Virus record (IMG/VR): IMGVR_UViG_3300009011_000001
Location: 62,001-126,000 of that record
Length of the DNA: 64,000 nt
Reading direction: 5' to 3' (one strand)
Source: a virus
The notes below the pieces were generated by a model. The model was not told the DNA's origin, did not search any database, and saw nothing but the letters and a program-made list of their open reading frames with translations. This document shows, one piece after another, positions 34,932 through 44,310 of the stretch; position 1 is the stretch's first letter; the number at the start of each line of letters is the position of its first letter. A program made the position numbers and the translations under genes.

Positions 34932-36257
34932 TCAGAAGAGCTTACGAACGTTGTCCCGATACTTGCTGATGTAGTTGTTGGCAGAGATGTTGATCTTGCC
35001 TTTATTAGCGAGCAGGAACTTGTCGACCACCTTCGTTACTTCCAGACCACCTTTGGCAATCTTCAGCGTCGCTTCGTTACGGGCTTCAACCAACTGAGCC
35101 AGAGCGTTCTCCAGTTCAGTGAAAGCCTGCACCGTCGACGTGATGTTGCCGAAGAAGGAAGTCAGGTGAATAGCGTAGGCATCTTGCAGGCCGGGCTTCA
35201 ACGCAGTCTCGCTGAAGTTCGCCAGACGATCCAACACAGGGCCAGTTTTTGCACTCGACCATTTGATCGTTTCGATGATCTCTTTGGACCAATCGTCGAT
35301 CTGCATGTTCAAGATCAGTTCGCTGTACTTCTCTTTGGAGAGCTGGCCGTGGCGGCTAGACAGCGACTTCATGTAACCCTGGATGTAGTTGGTGACCGAT
35401 TGGAAATCAGACATCCGCTTGTCGACGTGAATGTCACGGCGAGAGTAGCCATAGCTGGTCGCCAGATTGGTCAGGTTACCATTCGTCAGGTTCAGCATCT
35501 TCAGCGTTTCGATCGCCTCACGGATGTCCACTTCAGTCTCGGCTGTAACCAAGTCATTCATGAACTCATCGACCGCCTGAATGAACGGAGGAATCGTTAC
35601 CTTGAGAGCGCCAGAGATTGCATCCAGTGCCCGGTTCCGATCCTCAGCCTTCTCGATGAAGAACGTGTGGATTTCACGCCAGCCTTTGTTCAGGTTGTTC
35701 AGCGAGTTGACGATAGCGCCTTGGCGCACCTTGCGGTAGTCGTCAGCCACAGGCAGGTTGTGCAGGGTCTTGTCGACATTGATCAGGTAGTCCTGAACAG
35801 CCGCTACACGATCAGCCAGACTGTCAATGGCAATCGTACGGCGTTCGTTACCGTTCAGGAATTCCCACAGGCGTTTGAAGGAACGCACGATGAAGTTCAA
35901 GATATCGCGCAGCACCTTAACCACGGCGTTGTACGCAGTGGACACGAAGCCTTCAGTAGAGACGGCGTAGTTGATGCTGCTCGGATCCGAGGTGAAACTA
36001 CCCACGGGATATTTCTGGAGGAGCTTCTTCAGAGAGGGGTATTTCTCAGCCAGGTGCTGAACTTTCTGAATGTCGTCACGACACACAACGCCACGGTTCA
36101 GAATCCCGCTATAAGAAGCGAAGACCAGATCCATGTCGTTATAGTCCTGAGTGTACAGGGGATTATCGGGTACCACTCGGGTTTGTTCAAACAGTTCGGC
36201 ATCCGGAATGACCTCATCCGACTCGAACGATGCGTCTTCCAAAAATACAGTGCTCAT
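34932..36257 (-). CDS. Inner-body/head-like virion protein with STE cleavage-type site, 441 aa
   Basis: After about 100 residues comes NYAVSTEGF (STE at 100-102), followed at once by an amphipathic, partly basic helix (VVKVLRDILNFIVRSFKRLW). The remaining 300 residues are helical with no catalytic motif. The same plan (acidic leader, S/T-x-E site, amphipathic helix, helical body) is seen in the genes at 47071 and 57435-62560. The head maturation protease of phiKZ is reported to cut after S/A/G-x-E, so I infer removal of a propeptide of about 100 residues. AAGGA six bases upstream of ATG 36257. Confidence 0.72.
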   Translation of the reverse strand: MSTVFLEDASFESDEVIPDAELFEQTRVVPDNPLYTQDYNDMDLVFASYSGILNRGVVCRDDIQKVQHLAEKYPSLKKLLQKYPVGSFTSDPSSINYAVSTEGFVSTAYNAVVKVLRDILNFIVRSFKRLWEFLNGNERRTIAIDSLADRVAAVQDYLINVDKTLHNLPVADDYRKVRQGAIVNSLNNLNKGWREIHTFFIEKAEDRNRALDAISGALKVTIPPFIQAVDEFMNDLVTAETEVDIREAIETLKMLNLTNGNLTNLATSYGYSRRDIHVDKRMSDFQSVTNYIQGYMKSLSSRHGQLSKEKYSELILNMQIDDWSKEIIETIKWSSAKTGPVLDRLANFSETALKPGLQDAYAIHLTSFFGNITSTVQAFTELENALAQLVEARNEATLKIAKGGLEVTKVVDKFLLANKGKINISANNYISKYRDNVRKLF

Positions 36258-36296
36258 TTCACGTCCTTCTTAACAAATTGTTTTAGTGAAGCCGCC

Positions 36297-36740
36297 TTAG
36301 GCAGCTTCTTTCTCGATGTGGCTCTTGAGCAGGGCTACAGTGTCCGAGATCTTGCCGGAGTCCAGGCAGAGGTTGTCCATCTCAGGAACGAGGTTGCGGA
36401 AAACATCGCCGAACATCTTGTCGCCATGGAGCAGATCCATTGGCTTGCAGCAGTAGGCAATCTCGTAACGGCGCTGGTAGATCTTGAACGCCAGTTGTTG
36501 GGCACGATCGACTTCGAACGGGAGGATCTCGTTGATGTCGTACATGCAGGCCTGATACTGCTCGATGTTCTCGAAGAAGTATTGCTGCAGGCCTTGCTCA
36601 GGCACGTCAGCAGGAGGCAGGTGTACTTGGCTACCGACGGCCAGTGCGATGCACAGAGTAACGTGCTGACGCAGGCAGGACTGATCAAAGCCGGCCGGCA
36701 AGTTGTTGAAGTGGTTGTGGACTGCGATCGGATTGAGCAT
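36297..36740 (-). CDS. Hypothetical protein, 147 aa
   Basis: AGGA close to ATG 36740. A soluble helical protein with paired cysteines (AYCCKP) and acidic stretches. It lies between the metallopeptidase-like gene (five bases away) and the inner-body-like gene, all on the minus strand. No family recognised; probably expressed late with its neighbours. Confidence 0.75.
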   Translation of the reverse strand: MLNPIAVHNHFNNLPAGFDQSCLRQHVTLCIALAVGSQVHLPPADVPEQGLQQYFFENIEQYQACMYDINEILPFEVDRAQQLAFKIYQRRYEIAYCCKPMDLLHGDKMFGDVFRNLVPEMDNLCLDSGKISDTVALLKSHIEKEAA

Positions 36741-36745
36741 GGTTC

Positions 36746-38044
36746 CTACCTTAGGTCGGCTGAGAATTCAAAGAAACGGTTGTTAGCAAGGTTTTCCTTC
36801 ATCTGATTCGCACCAAGTGAATGAGCCTTGCCCGAAATCATATCCAGCGTGTACGTCGTGAGCTGGTTGATGACGTTAACGAACGGGTGGATGTTGCTGG
36901 CTTCTTCGTCGATGATCTTGAGGTCAGCGAGAGCCTGCTTGCGCAAGTCTACTGGCAGATCACGATCCTTCAGAAGGTTGACGATTTCGTTACGGATAGC
37001 TCGGATGCGTTGCTGCATCGGAGGGTACACGTCGGCTTTCAGGCCGTAGAAGCTGCCGCTAATAAAGAAGCTAGCGGCAAAGCCAAACGCCAGACGACGC
37101 ATGACGTGCAGGGTCAGTTCTGCAATACCTTTCGACAGAGCAAAACCGTAGGGCAACATAACAACGGTCAGGAGGTTGCTCATCACACCCACCCACATGT
37201 TGTCGTAGCCAGGCTCCGCATCCATCCAGCCTTTTGCTCGTTCCAACTTGCTGAGCGCACGAACCAGATCTTTACCAACCATCCAGCGGGCAGCAAACTG
37301 ATCGGCCATTGCTTCAGCCAACCGTTGATCGTACCAACGGGTGTTGTAGGCGCGCTGCATGCGCTTGACCTGACCTTCCAGCACCAGTGCCGTGATCTCG
37401 CTACTGGACACGTCGCTTGGAATCTTCTGATCGTTCTCAGAGAGCTTCAAGGCACAGCGGGCAAGGGCGAACTTACGGGACTCGCTTTCCTGCATGTCCA
37501 TCCGACCGACCAGCTCGGCGAGGATCACGTTGGTCAGAAGCGTCTGACCTAGGAACTCACAGATCGACCAAGGATGGCCAAGTTCGTGAGTGAAGATGGC
37601 GGCCAGTTCAGCGGCTTCGAAACTACCGTCGAACATCGTGTGGGAAATGCCGCAGCGGAAAGGGATCTTCGAATAGAAGCCAGACACCTTGCCATTCTTA
37701 CGGTCGATCGAACCATTGAGGATCTCGATCGTTTCGAGCTTACCCAGCTCGTACTTGTCCATCATCTCCGACGCCTTCACGTTGATCGGAGAGTAGGCGT
37801 TGAAGTTTGGATCAAGCACGAACATGCTGAAAGCTTTTGCAGCTTTGCTTTCAAGCAGGACTGGAGTAACGAACAGCCCGGTTGCACCACCGACGATCGG
37901 AGTGATCTGTTCGAACAGGGCATCGGATTCAGGCCTTGAGGCTTTTATGTCGATGATTTTCTGAAAAACAGCAGCAATGGCCTTTGGAAGATTGCTATTC
38001 GTTTGAAATGCAATAGCCTCCATCGACTCTTGGAATTGACCCAT
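36746..38044 (-). CDS. M48-like zinc metallopeptidase with membrane-like segments, 432 aa
   Basis: HELGH at residues 153-157 is a gluzincin HExxH zinc site. About 90 residues later, EAMAD (244-248) matches the ExxxD third-ligand motif of M48 (HtpX/Ste24-type) peptidases. Two hydrophobic segments follow at about 284-303 and 318-334, and the C-terminus is charged and helical. It lies in a minus-strand operon with an inner-body-like head protein. It could be a virion-carried or host-membrane-acting protease, or help head maturation; the usual phiKZ head protease is a different serine-type enzyme. GGAG seven bases upstream of ATG 38044. Whether it is active is unknown. Confidence 0.72.
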   Translation of the reverse strand: MGQFQESMEAIAFQTNSNLPKAIAAVFQKIIDIKASRPESDALFEQITPIVGGATGLFVTPVLLESKAAKAFSMFVLDPNFNAYSPINVKASEMMDKYELGKLETIEILNGSIDRKNGKVSGFYSKIPFRCGISHTMFDGSFEAAELAAIFTHELGHPWSICEFLGQTLLTNVILAELVGRMDMQESESRKFALARCALKLSENDQKIPSDVSSSEITALVLEGQVKRMQRAYNTRWYDQRLAEAMADQFAARWMVGKDLVRALSKLERAKGWMDAEPGYDNMWVGVMSNLLTVVMLPYGFALSKGIAELTLHVMRRLAFGFAASFFISGSFYGLKADVYPPMQQRIRAIRNEIVNLLKDRDLPVDLRKQALADLKIIDEEASNIHPFVNVINQLTTYTLDMISGKAHSLGANQMKENLANNRFFEFSADLR

Positions 38045-38073
38045 GACCGAACTCCAGTGAGTGGGTAGTTATC

Positions 38074-38081
38074 TACATAAT
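38074..38081 (+). promoter_or_regulatory. Weak promoter candidate (TACATAAT)
   Basis: A partial match to the TACATTAC box, 40 bases before the DNA polymerase N-terminal gene and within the only gap that could hold its promoter. Confidence 0.3.
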
Positions 38082-38120
38082 CTGCCTATGATTTAATAGG
38101 TACTGGAACGAGAACAGCCC

Positions 38121-39941
38121 ATGAAGAAGTTTCAAACCCCTCAGGAGATTGATGCCTACTTACGCACAATCCCAAAAGAGCGGATCGTTGCTAAAGAAAT
38201 CAAACATGGCACCTACACCACTCACTCTGAAGAAGGCGTCTTTGATGACGCCATTGTTGCCAAGATGTGGGTTACCTTAGACAATGGAGAACGTTACCCT
38301 ACAATCGTAATTCCCGAAAACTACGAACGCCCCTTTTGGATTACCAAACCAGATTTCCGTCGTAACCAGCCAGAAAAGATTCAGTTCGAATTCCTTCATC
38401 GGCTAGACAAGTTCAAAGCAACTCAACGAAATCTTCGCCGTGAGATCTGCAGCAAGTTAGGTTACGGTTCACCCGGCCTCCCTTTGCGGCAGATTGCGCG
38501 CAGCCAATACCTGTACGGTACCGACCCAGGTCCTGAGGTCTTCCTCAAGCAGGCTTACATGGATCGCTGGCCGACAGCCTTCCAACCAAACGCTGTGTCT
38601 GTAATCGACGTTGAGACCGATGTGAACGGGTTGCTGGATCCAGTCAAGCAACTCCCGATCCTTTGGTCTGAAGTAAACGACGATGAGGTTATCGTCTACG
38701 TTAACGAACAATGGTCGTACGACGTTCCGAACTACGAAGAACTGCTGCGCGAAGATTACAATGCCATCATTCCGCAATGGGTAGATGGTTTGCGTAATAA
38801 GGTCAAAGACAAAGAGACCGGCGAATACCCGGATTGGGTAGATAGCATCTTACGGATGAAGTTCACCGTACGGATGTTGCCAAGTCAGTATCACATCACC
38901 GATAGCATGTTGCAGCACTTGCACATGACCCAACCGGACATCGTGACTGGCTGGAACGTGTTCTTCGACTTTAAGCGCGCTGCTGAATCGATTGAACACG
39001 CTGGTCGAAATGTTAGCCAGGCGTTTTCCGATCCTCGCGTTCCAATGCATTACCAGCGACTGACGTTCCGTGAAGGTCCGCAATCTAAGCTGACGTCTTC
39101 CGGTAAGTCGATGCGACTCGACCCACAGGAACAGTGGCACGTTGTACTGTCGACCTCCTCATTCCGCATCCTGGACTCGATGCAGATCTACTGGCAGCTT
39201 CGTAAGGCTAAAGGTAAAGAATCGGGTGGCTACGGCCTGGGGGCGGTTCTTGACCGTCAATTGTCTATTGGTAAGCTGCATCACGCAACCGAAGACAGCT
39301 CGATCCCAGAAGGCACGCTCCACTGGCACATGGAGATGCAGCTCAAGTACAAAGTACGGTACGGTTCCTATAACGCCGTCGACTCCATTGGCGTATGGGT
39401 ACTGAACAAAAAGAACGATGACCTGAGTAGCCAGATCTCTACCTTGGCTGGTTCGCTCGACTATTCGAACTTTAACTCTCAGCCAAAGATCAACTCGACT
39501 GACATGCTCTTCTCCGTAATGAAGAAGAGTAAACGTGTAATCTGTTCGACGTCCGACCAGATGAAAACGAAGTTGGATGAGAAACTCATTGGTCGTGATG
39601 GATGGATCGTAACGTTTCCTTCCCACAACGTTGAGAGTACCGGCCTGTTCCTCTTCGAAGACATGCCTGAAGTGCAGTCCATGCTTCACATGTTCAACGC
39701 GGATGCTGACGTGGAGACCACTTACCCGATTGCAGGTATCATTCAGAACGTTGCAAAAGAAACGACTCTGGTGGAACCTTGCCGTATTCAGGGCGTGCCT
39801 CCATCCGTACAACGACTCATCTCGGTCAACATGTCTGGTGGTCGAGTCAATGCCATTGAAATCATGCAAGCAACCTGCAAGATCCCAGCTCTTGATCTGT
39901 GGGTAGAAGAAGCTCGTAAGGATTTCGCTAAGGCGGCGTAA
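38121..39941 (+). CDS. DNA polymerase family B, N-terminal half (3'-5' exonuclease and motif A)
   Basis: A 606-residue protein with the family-B proofreading exonuclease motifs in order: VIDVETD (Exo I, about 161-167), GWNVFFDFKRA (Exo II, about 275-285) and YNAVDSIG (Exo III, about 417-424). Near the C-terminus FNADADVETTYPIAGI (about 525-540) fits polymerase motif A (SFDxxSLYPSII), supplying one catalytic Asp. Motifs B and C are absent and lie in the gene at 2622-4751. The two polypeptides must therefore associate to make a working enzyme. Start ATG 38121 has GGAAC upstream. Role: genome replication with proofreading. Confidence 0.88.
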   Translation: MKKFQTPQEIDAYLRTIPKERIVAKEIKHGTYTTHSEEGVFDDAIVAKMWVTLDNGERYPTIVIPENYERPFWITKPDFRRNQPEKIQFEFLHRLDKFKATQRNLRREICSKLGYGSPGLPLRQIARSQYLYGTDPGPEVFLKQAYMDRWPTAFQPNAVSVIDVETDVNGLLDPVKQLPILWSEVNDDEVIVYVNEQWSYDVPNYEELLREDYNAIIPQWVDGLRNKVKDKETGEYPDWVDSILRMKFTVRMLPSQYHITDSMLQHLHMTQPDIVTGWNVFFDFKRAAESIEHAGRNVSQAFSDPRVPMHYQRLTFREGPQSKLTSSGKSMRLDPQEQWHVVLSTSSFRILDSMQIYWQLRKAKGKESGGYGLGAVLDRQLSIGKLHHATEDSSIPEGTLHWHMEMQLKYKVRYGSYNAVDSIGVWVLNKKNDDLSSQISTLAGSLDYSNFNSQPKINSTDMLFSVMKKSKRVICSTSDQMKTKLDEKLIGRDGWIVTFPSHNVESTGLFLFEDMPEVQSMLHMFNADADVETTYPIAGIIQNVAKETTLVEPCRIQGVPPSVQRLISVNMSGGRVNAIEIMQATCKIPALDLWVEEARKDFAKAA

Positions 39942-39952
39942 ATGGAGGTTCT

Positions 39953-40180
39953 ATGAAACTTGGCTTCTATCAAGTAATGGCAGGGTCGATAACTGATCAA
40001 AGCGATCAGATCCGGAAAGCGTTTACCCACATGTGTCGCGGGCGTCATGAAGGCGTGCTCATGTGTAGTGATGAAAAACGCTGCCGCTACTGCACTCCGA
40101 TCGAAGAGCATGAAGAAGACCATCCTCTGTTCTGGAAAGGCAACAGACCGGTCTACAACGAAGACGGTAGTTGGAAGTAA
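39953..40180 (+). CDS. Small Cys-rich protein, 75 aa
   Basis: GGAGG just upstream of ATG 39953, 11 bases after the polymerase stop. Cysteines in C(x8)C(x5)C(x2)C spacing (MCRGRHEGVLMCSDEKRCRYC) could form a zinc knuckle. It may modulate the polymerase half with which it is co-transcribed; no family recognised. Confidence 0.7.
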   Translation: MKLGFYQVMAGSITDQSDQIRKAFTHMCRGRHEGVLMCSDEKRCRYCTPIEEHEEDHPLFWKGNRPVYNEDGSWK

Positions 40181-40189
40181 CCAAAGCGA

Positions 40190-40222
40190 CATACAGCCCG
40201 GCCATTGCGGCCGGGCTGTATG
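40190..40222. terminator. Bidirectional 14-pair hairpin
   Basis: CATACAGCCCGGCC / GGCCGGGCTGTATG with a five-base ATTGC loop, between convergent genes. The stem repeats the one at 28292-28328 almost base for base. Confidence 0.88.
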
Positions 40223-40226
40223 CTGT

Positions 40227-43175
40227 TTACGTGCGAGAAGTGTGACGACGGAAGTTGACCTCGATGCCATCAACAACTGCGTACGAGCCATCCGGCTGGT
40301 AGGTCAGAGACTTAGCCAAGCACAGACGAGAAGTTTCATCCAGCAGCGTGATGATGTTGAAGTTGTTCTCTTCACCACCAAGACCGCTCAAGTCAGCGCT
40401 GATCATGTCCTCGCCCAACACTTCACGAACAGAAGCTTCGAGAGCATCGCGAGCAATCTCAACGCCGTCAAGGCCATCGACAATCTTCTGAATAGCTGCC
40501 TTCTCCATGGCATCGCGCAGATCGTTGTCGGCGTAGACTTCTTTCGTAACGTAGATGTCGAGTTTCAGGAACTGAGCCGTGTGCAGAGTAATCCGCTGAC
40601 TATCCTCAACCAGACATTCGACAAACTTCAGCGTGTTGCGAGGCTGGAAGAAGATCTCGGTCTCATCGAGGGTTGCTTTGCGGATAGGGCCCAGCGTGTC
40701 ATTGATCCATTCCACAAGGATCTTCGGCACCTCACGACGGTACGACACATCGTTTACGTCAGATGCGTAGCGGTAGACGCCGTCGAACAGCACGATGTCC
40801 CACCAACGAATGACGTTACGTTCGGACTCCATGATTGGGTTGCCATGCTCATCCATGATGGCAGAACCTTTCTCATGCAGAACAATCGGCTGACCATCCG
40901 AGTTGATCTTCTGCGTGCCTTTTGCATACTGGATCTTCAGACGTTTAACGCCATCTACCTCTTCGATGATTGGCATCTTGGTCACTGGGTCTTTTTCGTA
41001 AACGTCCACATCCCAGAAAGCAAACACATCGGCAGGGTAGGTCAGGAACTTACGCAGACCGATCATGCTTCGTGCCATTGCCCACAGGCCGGTGAGTTCG
41101 TCACCGAAATGGAGGCGCAGGGTTTCGTAGTAAACGCCTACGGTATTGTCAGGCAGAAGGAATTTCCCCAGCACGTCATCGACGACACCACGTTCAAACC
41201 CAGGGACTGTGTAATCAGACACCGACCAGATGACAGACATGTCGTTGATCAACGGCGTTGGGTAGTCGCGTTCAATCGGTTCGAACATGTTGAAGTTGGT
41301 GGTGATCAAACGATGCTCGTCGACATTGACAACCTCGACGTCCCAACGCGATTTCACCACAAACTCAAACACACGCTCACCGCCATCGCCAACGATTTGC
41401 GTGCCGTTGATGTACGCCAGAGATTTCTCACCTGGAGGCATGTACGCCATCTGCACATGCACCTGATCGTCACGCAGGGCTTTCCACACATCGTTGGAAA
41501 TCGACTGAATGCGAATCACGAAGCCATCGTCGGTGTAGGTGATCGAACGGGTCGTGCTACTGCTGATGGTCAGGCCGAGGGTATCGTTGCTGCCCTTGTA
41601 CGAACTGGACTCGATCTCAGGAGCGGAGAAGAAATAAGGCCGCGCCCTGAAACTGTTGTTCGTCGTATCCAGCACGTAATGCAGAGGCGTGTAGAGATAC
41701 GTGCCATCGCTCACAGTGTTCACCAGAGCGTCGCCAGACAGCGCTGCCAGTTTGGCAAGGTCATCATCGGAAACAATGGTTAAAATGCCGTCAATGTAAC
41801 GATAGAGCGTTTTAGGCAACACTGTGAGGCGCTGCCCATTGTCGATGATGGTGGAGTGCGTCAACAAATCCGTAATGCTAGACTTGTAGGTCACCACCGC
41901 CGTATCGATCCCCGTCGTTACTTGCCCTTGAGTGTTGTCGGGCATTGCGCGAGTGGCGAGGTAGGTCCGATGGCTGAGGTCATCGATGTTCATCGAAGCT
42001 TCAAAGCCCAGCGTGCTCAATGCAGTGCCAACCTGAGCGTTGCTGATCGGGAGAACCTGCGGACCTGTAGCGTTCGTTTGAATGCGCTGACGACGTTCGG
42101 CAAACGTTGGAGCATTTGCACCACCGCTGGCAATGTCGCTACTGGCTACAGTGATGGTGCTCATCTGTGCCAATGGAGCGATGTAGATGTTGTTCTCGTC
42201 GTTATCGAGGTCACGCCAGTTGCTGATGTACGATGCCGGAGTCAGACCACCCAATGCCAAGTTCAATGGACCCTTGGTGGTGTAGACGTCAACCCGGATA
42301 TCGTGAGTCACCAAGCTGGTGGCGTAGTACACGTACGGCAGCTCAATAGTCAGCTGATTATCAGCCACGGTAAGTAGCAGGGTCGGATCAGTTGGATCGA
42401 ACGACTGTTGGCTGTGGGTCGTCTTGATCTCTTTCCAAACGCCCTGATTGTTGTTGACGAAAGCTCGACCGTAGTAGAACGAATCAGTCAACGGAACAGT
42501 GGTCAGCAGAACCTTCGAACCTACCAGACTGTACTTGTAGGTCGTCAGCAACATCTGCTTCAACTTAGTACGAACTCGGATCAGGCGAACAGGACCCTTG
42601 TTGTTCTCAGTGATGAAGACCGTGACCGGTTCCCAGTCGACCTTGTTACCCGCCAGAGATTGCAGCGGGGAAGGCTGACTGCCGTCGTAGACCACATCGA
42701 TTGCACCGTGGGCCTTGACGATGAAGTTGATCGGGTACTGGAACGTGAACGTCATTCCGTTCGTGGTGATCTGCGAGTAGCGCGGCAGAACCAAACGACG
42801 GGTAGACGTATCACCCACCTTAACCGCGTACTTCAGAATTTCTTCTTCGGCGATATAGATGTCGAACCATGCACTGCCCGGAGATGCGAACATCCCTTCA
42901 TAGTCAACGTCAGATGCGTGCAGGTAGATCTCTTCTTCCGACTGAGCCGTTTCAGGATACTGGCGCCGGTCAAGGTTCTCGTCTTCCTGAATAGCAGCGT
43001 AACCGGTCAGGATCGAAACCTCTTCCAGATAAGGAAAAGGCATCGAAGGATCGAGCACCATGTCTTCGCCATCGAACAACCGGTTCGTGTAGTTGGCAAT
43101 CAGAACTGACAGGCGAGTGGGCTCGTAACGGACGGCTGCCATGTCAGCCAGAATTTCAGCACTTGTAATCGTCAT
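40227..43175 (-). CDS. Large virion structural protein, candidate baseplate component, 982 aa
   Basis: The protein is beta-rich and polar over most of its length, with no catalytic motif, signal or membrane segment. Its C-terminal portion (about 870-982: helical segment, then strands ending in SYAVVDGIEVNFRRH) has the feel of baseplate-wedge (gpJ/gp6-type) C-termini, but I cannot confirm homology by eye. It is translated after the 356-aa gene, four bases downstream, with AAGGGG upstream of its ATG. Alternatives: tail fibre or other tail protein. Confidence 0.65.
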   Translation of the reverse strand: MTITSAEILADMAAVRYEPTRLSVLIANYTNRLFDGEDMVLDPSMPFPYLEEVSILTGYAAIQEDENLDRRQYPETAQSEEEIYLHASDVDYEGMFASPGSAWFDIYIAEEEILKYAVKVGDTSTRRLVLPRYSQITTNGMTFTFQYPINFIVKAHGAIDVVYDGSQPSPLQSLAGNKVDWEPVTVFITENNKGPVRLIRVRTKLKQMLLTTYKYSLVGSKVLLTTVPLTDSFYYGRAFVNNNQGVWKEIKTTHSQQSFDPTDPTLLLTVADNQLTIELPYVYYATSLVTHDIRVDVYTTKGPLNLALGGLTPASYISNWRDLDNDENNIYIAPLAQMSTITVASSDIASGGANAPTFAERRQRIQTNATGPQVLPISNAQVGTALSTLGFEASMNIDDLSHRTYLATRAMPDNTQGQVTTGIDTAVVTYKSSITDLLTHSTIIDNGQRLTVLPKTLYRYIDGILTIVSDDDLAKLAALSGDALVNTVSDGTYLYTPLHYVLDTTNNSFRARPYFFSAPEIESSSYKGSNDTLGLTISSSTTRSITYTDDGFVIRIQSISNDVWKALRDDQVHVQMAYMPPGEKSLAYINGTQIVGDGGERVFEFVVKSRWDVEVVNVDEHRLITTNFNMFEPIERDYPTPLINDMSVIWSVSDYTVPGFERGVVDDVLGKFLLPDNTVGVYYETLRLHFGDELTGLWAMARSMIGLRKFLTYPADVFAFWDVDVYEKDPVTKMPIIEEVDGVKRLKIQYAKGTQKINSDGQPIVLHEKGSAIMDEHGNPIMESERNVIRWWDIVLFDGVYRYASDVNDVSYRREVPKILVEWINDTLGPIRKATLDETEIFFQPRNTLKFVECLVEDSQRITLHTAQFLKLDIYVTKEVYADNDLRDAMEKAAIQKIVDGLDGVEIARDALEASVREVLGEDMISADLSGLGGEENNFNIITLLDETSRLCLAKSLTYQPDGSYAVVDGIEVNFRRHTSRT

Positions 43176-43178
43176 TTA

Positions 43179-44249
43179 TCAGAGCCCCTTAATCAGGTTC
43201 TTGTACGTTTCGTTTTCCACCCACCACTCGAACTCCATGGTTGCAAGGTTGATCCATGGATATCCGTGGTAGTTGGTAGCCGCCGTGTAGGACCTGTCAA
43301 CTTTGGTGTAATAGAGTTTGCGCTTGTCGTCACCCATCAAAGGGTTTGCGCGAGCAATGCGGAGGTTGAACTCGTACAGCTGAATAGGGTCGTTATAAAC
43401 AGCCCCCACACAAGCAAACTGCACAGAGTAAGATTTGTTCTCGAACTCGTAGCCCTCCTCTCGGTTGTATGCCATCCCGGCACCCATTGAAAGGTTGGTA
43501 GGGAACGAGGCTCCGGTGTGGAACCATTGTTCGATCTTCCGTCCTGTCGTGTCGAACTTGAAACGCTCGATGCGAGTGAAGTAGTCCATCTTGTCAAGAC
43601 GACGACTCTCAGGGTGAGGAATGATAGGACCCACCCGCAGATAACCGATGTAGTTGATCCACGAATGCAGAGCCAAGCCGATGCAATTACCGCGAATGTT
43701 ATTGAGGGTGACGGTCAGGTCGTATCGGCCGTTGTATTGCGAAATGCCATCGTTCATGATCCACACTTCTTTAGCCATGCCCTCAGGCGAGCTATAGACG
43801 TTAAGCGCAATGTCCGGAGGAGAAGACATTGTCTGGATCAGGTTTGTGAACAGCGTCAGGTACGGCATCCGACGATCCACCAACGGAGATTCTGCAGCTC
43901 CTTTATAGGTGGTGGGGTCGAGCATCATCCGAACAGCGTACTGATAGCTGGTGGGGTCCTGAACGTACAAGGCCGCCAATTCCCGCACTGTGGCAATGTT
44001 ATCGTATGACAAATTGAGATTGGGTCTCGTGAATAACACGAGGCCTTGATCTTCTCGATGCAATGGCAGAGGCGGTAAGTTCGAAAGACGGTTAAGTCCG
44101 TAGAACACATCCGCATATCGACCGTACTCACTACCCCCACCCATACTGCGGGAGATGTTATCCATGACCGCGTATTGATCGGCCAAGCCCTGGTTGTCTG
44201 CAACGTATTGCATCAGCTTGGAGTAGTAGAAATCTTCAGAAGCACCCAT
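43179..44249 (-). CDS. Probable virion structural protein, 356 aa
   Basis: GAGG seven bases before ATG 44249. The protein is rich in Tyr, Asn and Arg, with beta-type segments (MDYFTRIERFKFD) and no catalytic motifs, typical of tail or baseplate subunits. First gene of a two-gene minus operon with the 982-aa protein. It diverges from the gene at 44311 across only 61 bases, which must hold both promoters. Confidence 0.65.
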   Translation of the reverse strand: MGASEDFYYSKLMQYVADNQGLADQYAVMDNISRSMGGGSEYGRYADVFYGLNRLSNLPPLPLHREDQGLVLFTRPNLNLSYDNIATVRELAALYVQDPTSYQYAVRMMLDPTTYKGAAESPLVDRRMPYLTLFTNLIQTMSSPPDIALNVYSSPEGMAKEVWIMNDGISQYNGRYDLTVTLNNIRGNCIGLALHSWINYIGYLRVGPIIPHPESRRLDKMDYFTRIERFKFDTTGRKIEQWFHTGASFPTNLSMGAGMAYNREEGYEFENKSYSVQFACVGAVYNDPIQLYEFNLRIARANPLMGDDKRKLYYTKVDRSYTAATNYHGYPWINLATMEFEWWVENETYKNLIKGL

Positions 44250-44310
44250 AAACCAGCCTCACTAAGTTGCAAATTCGTTTGAACACAAAATCGGGGTATG
44301 AGGAGAAACG

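Noticed and set aside
34923-36806. Plus-strand 627-codon frame opposite the minus-strand inner-body-like gene
   Set aside because: Its composition is that of an antisense shadow; the minus-strand genes have ribosome sites, the STE motif and plausible helices.
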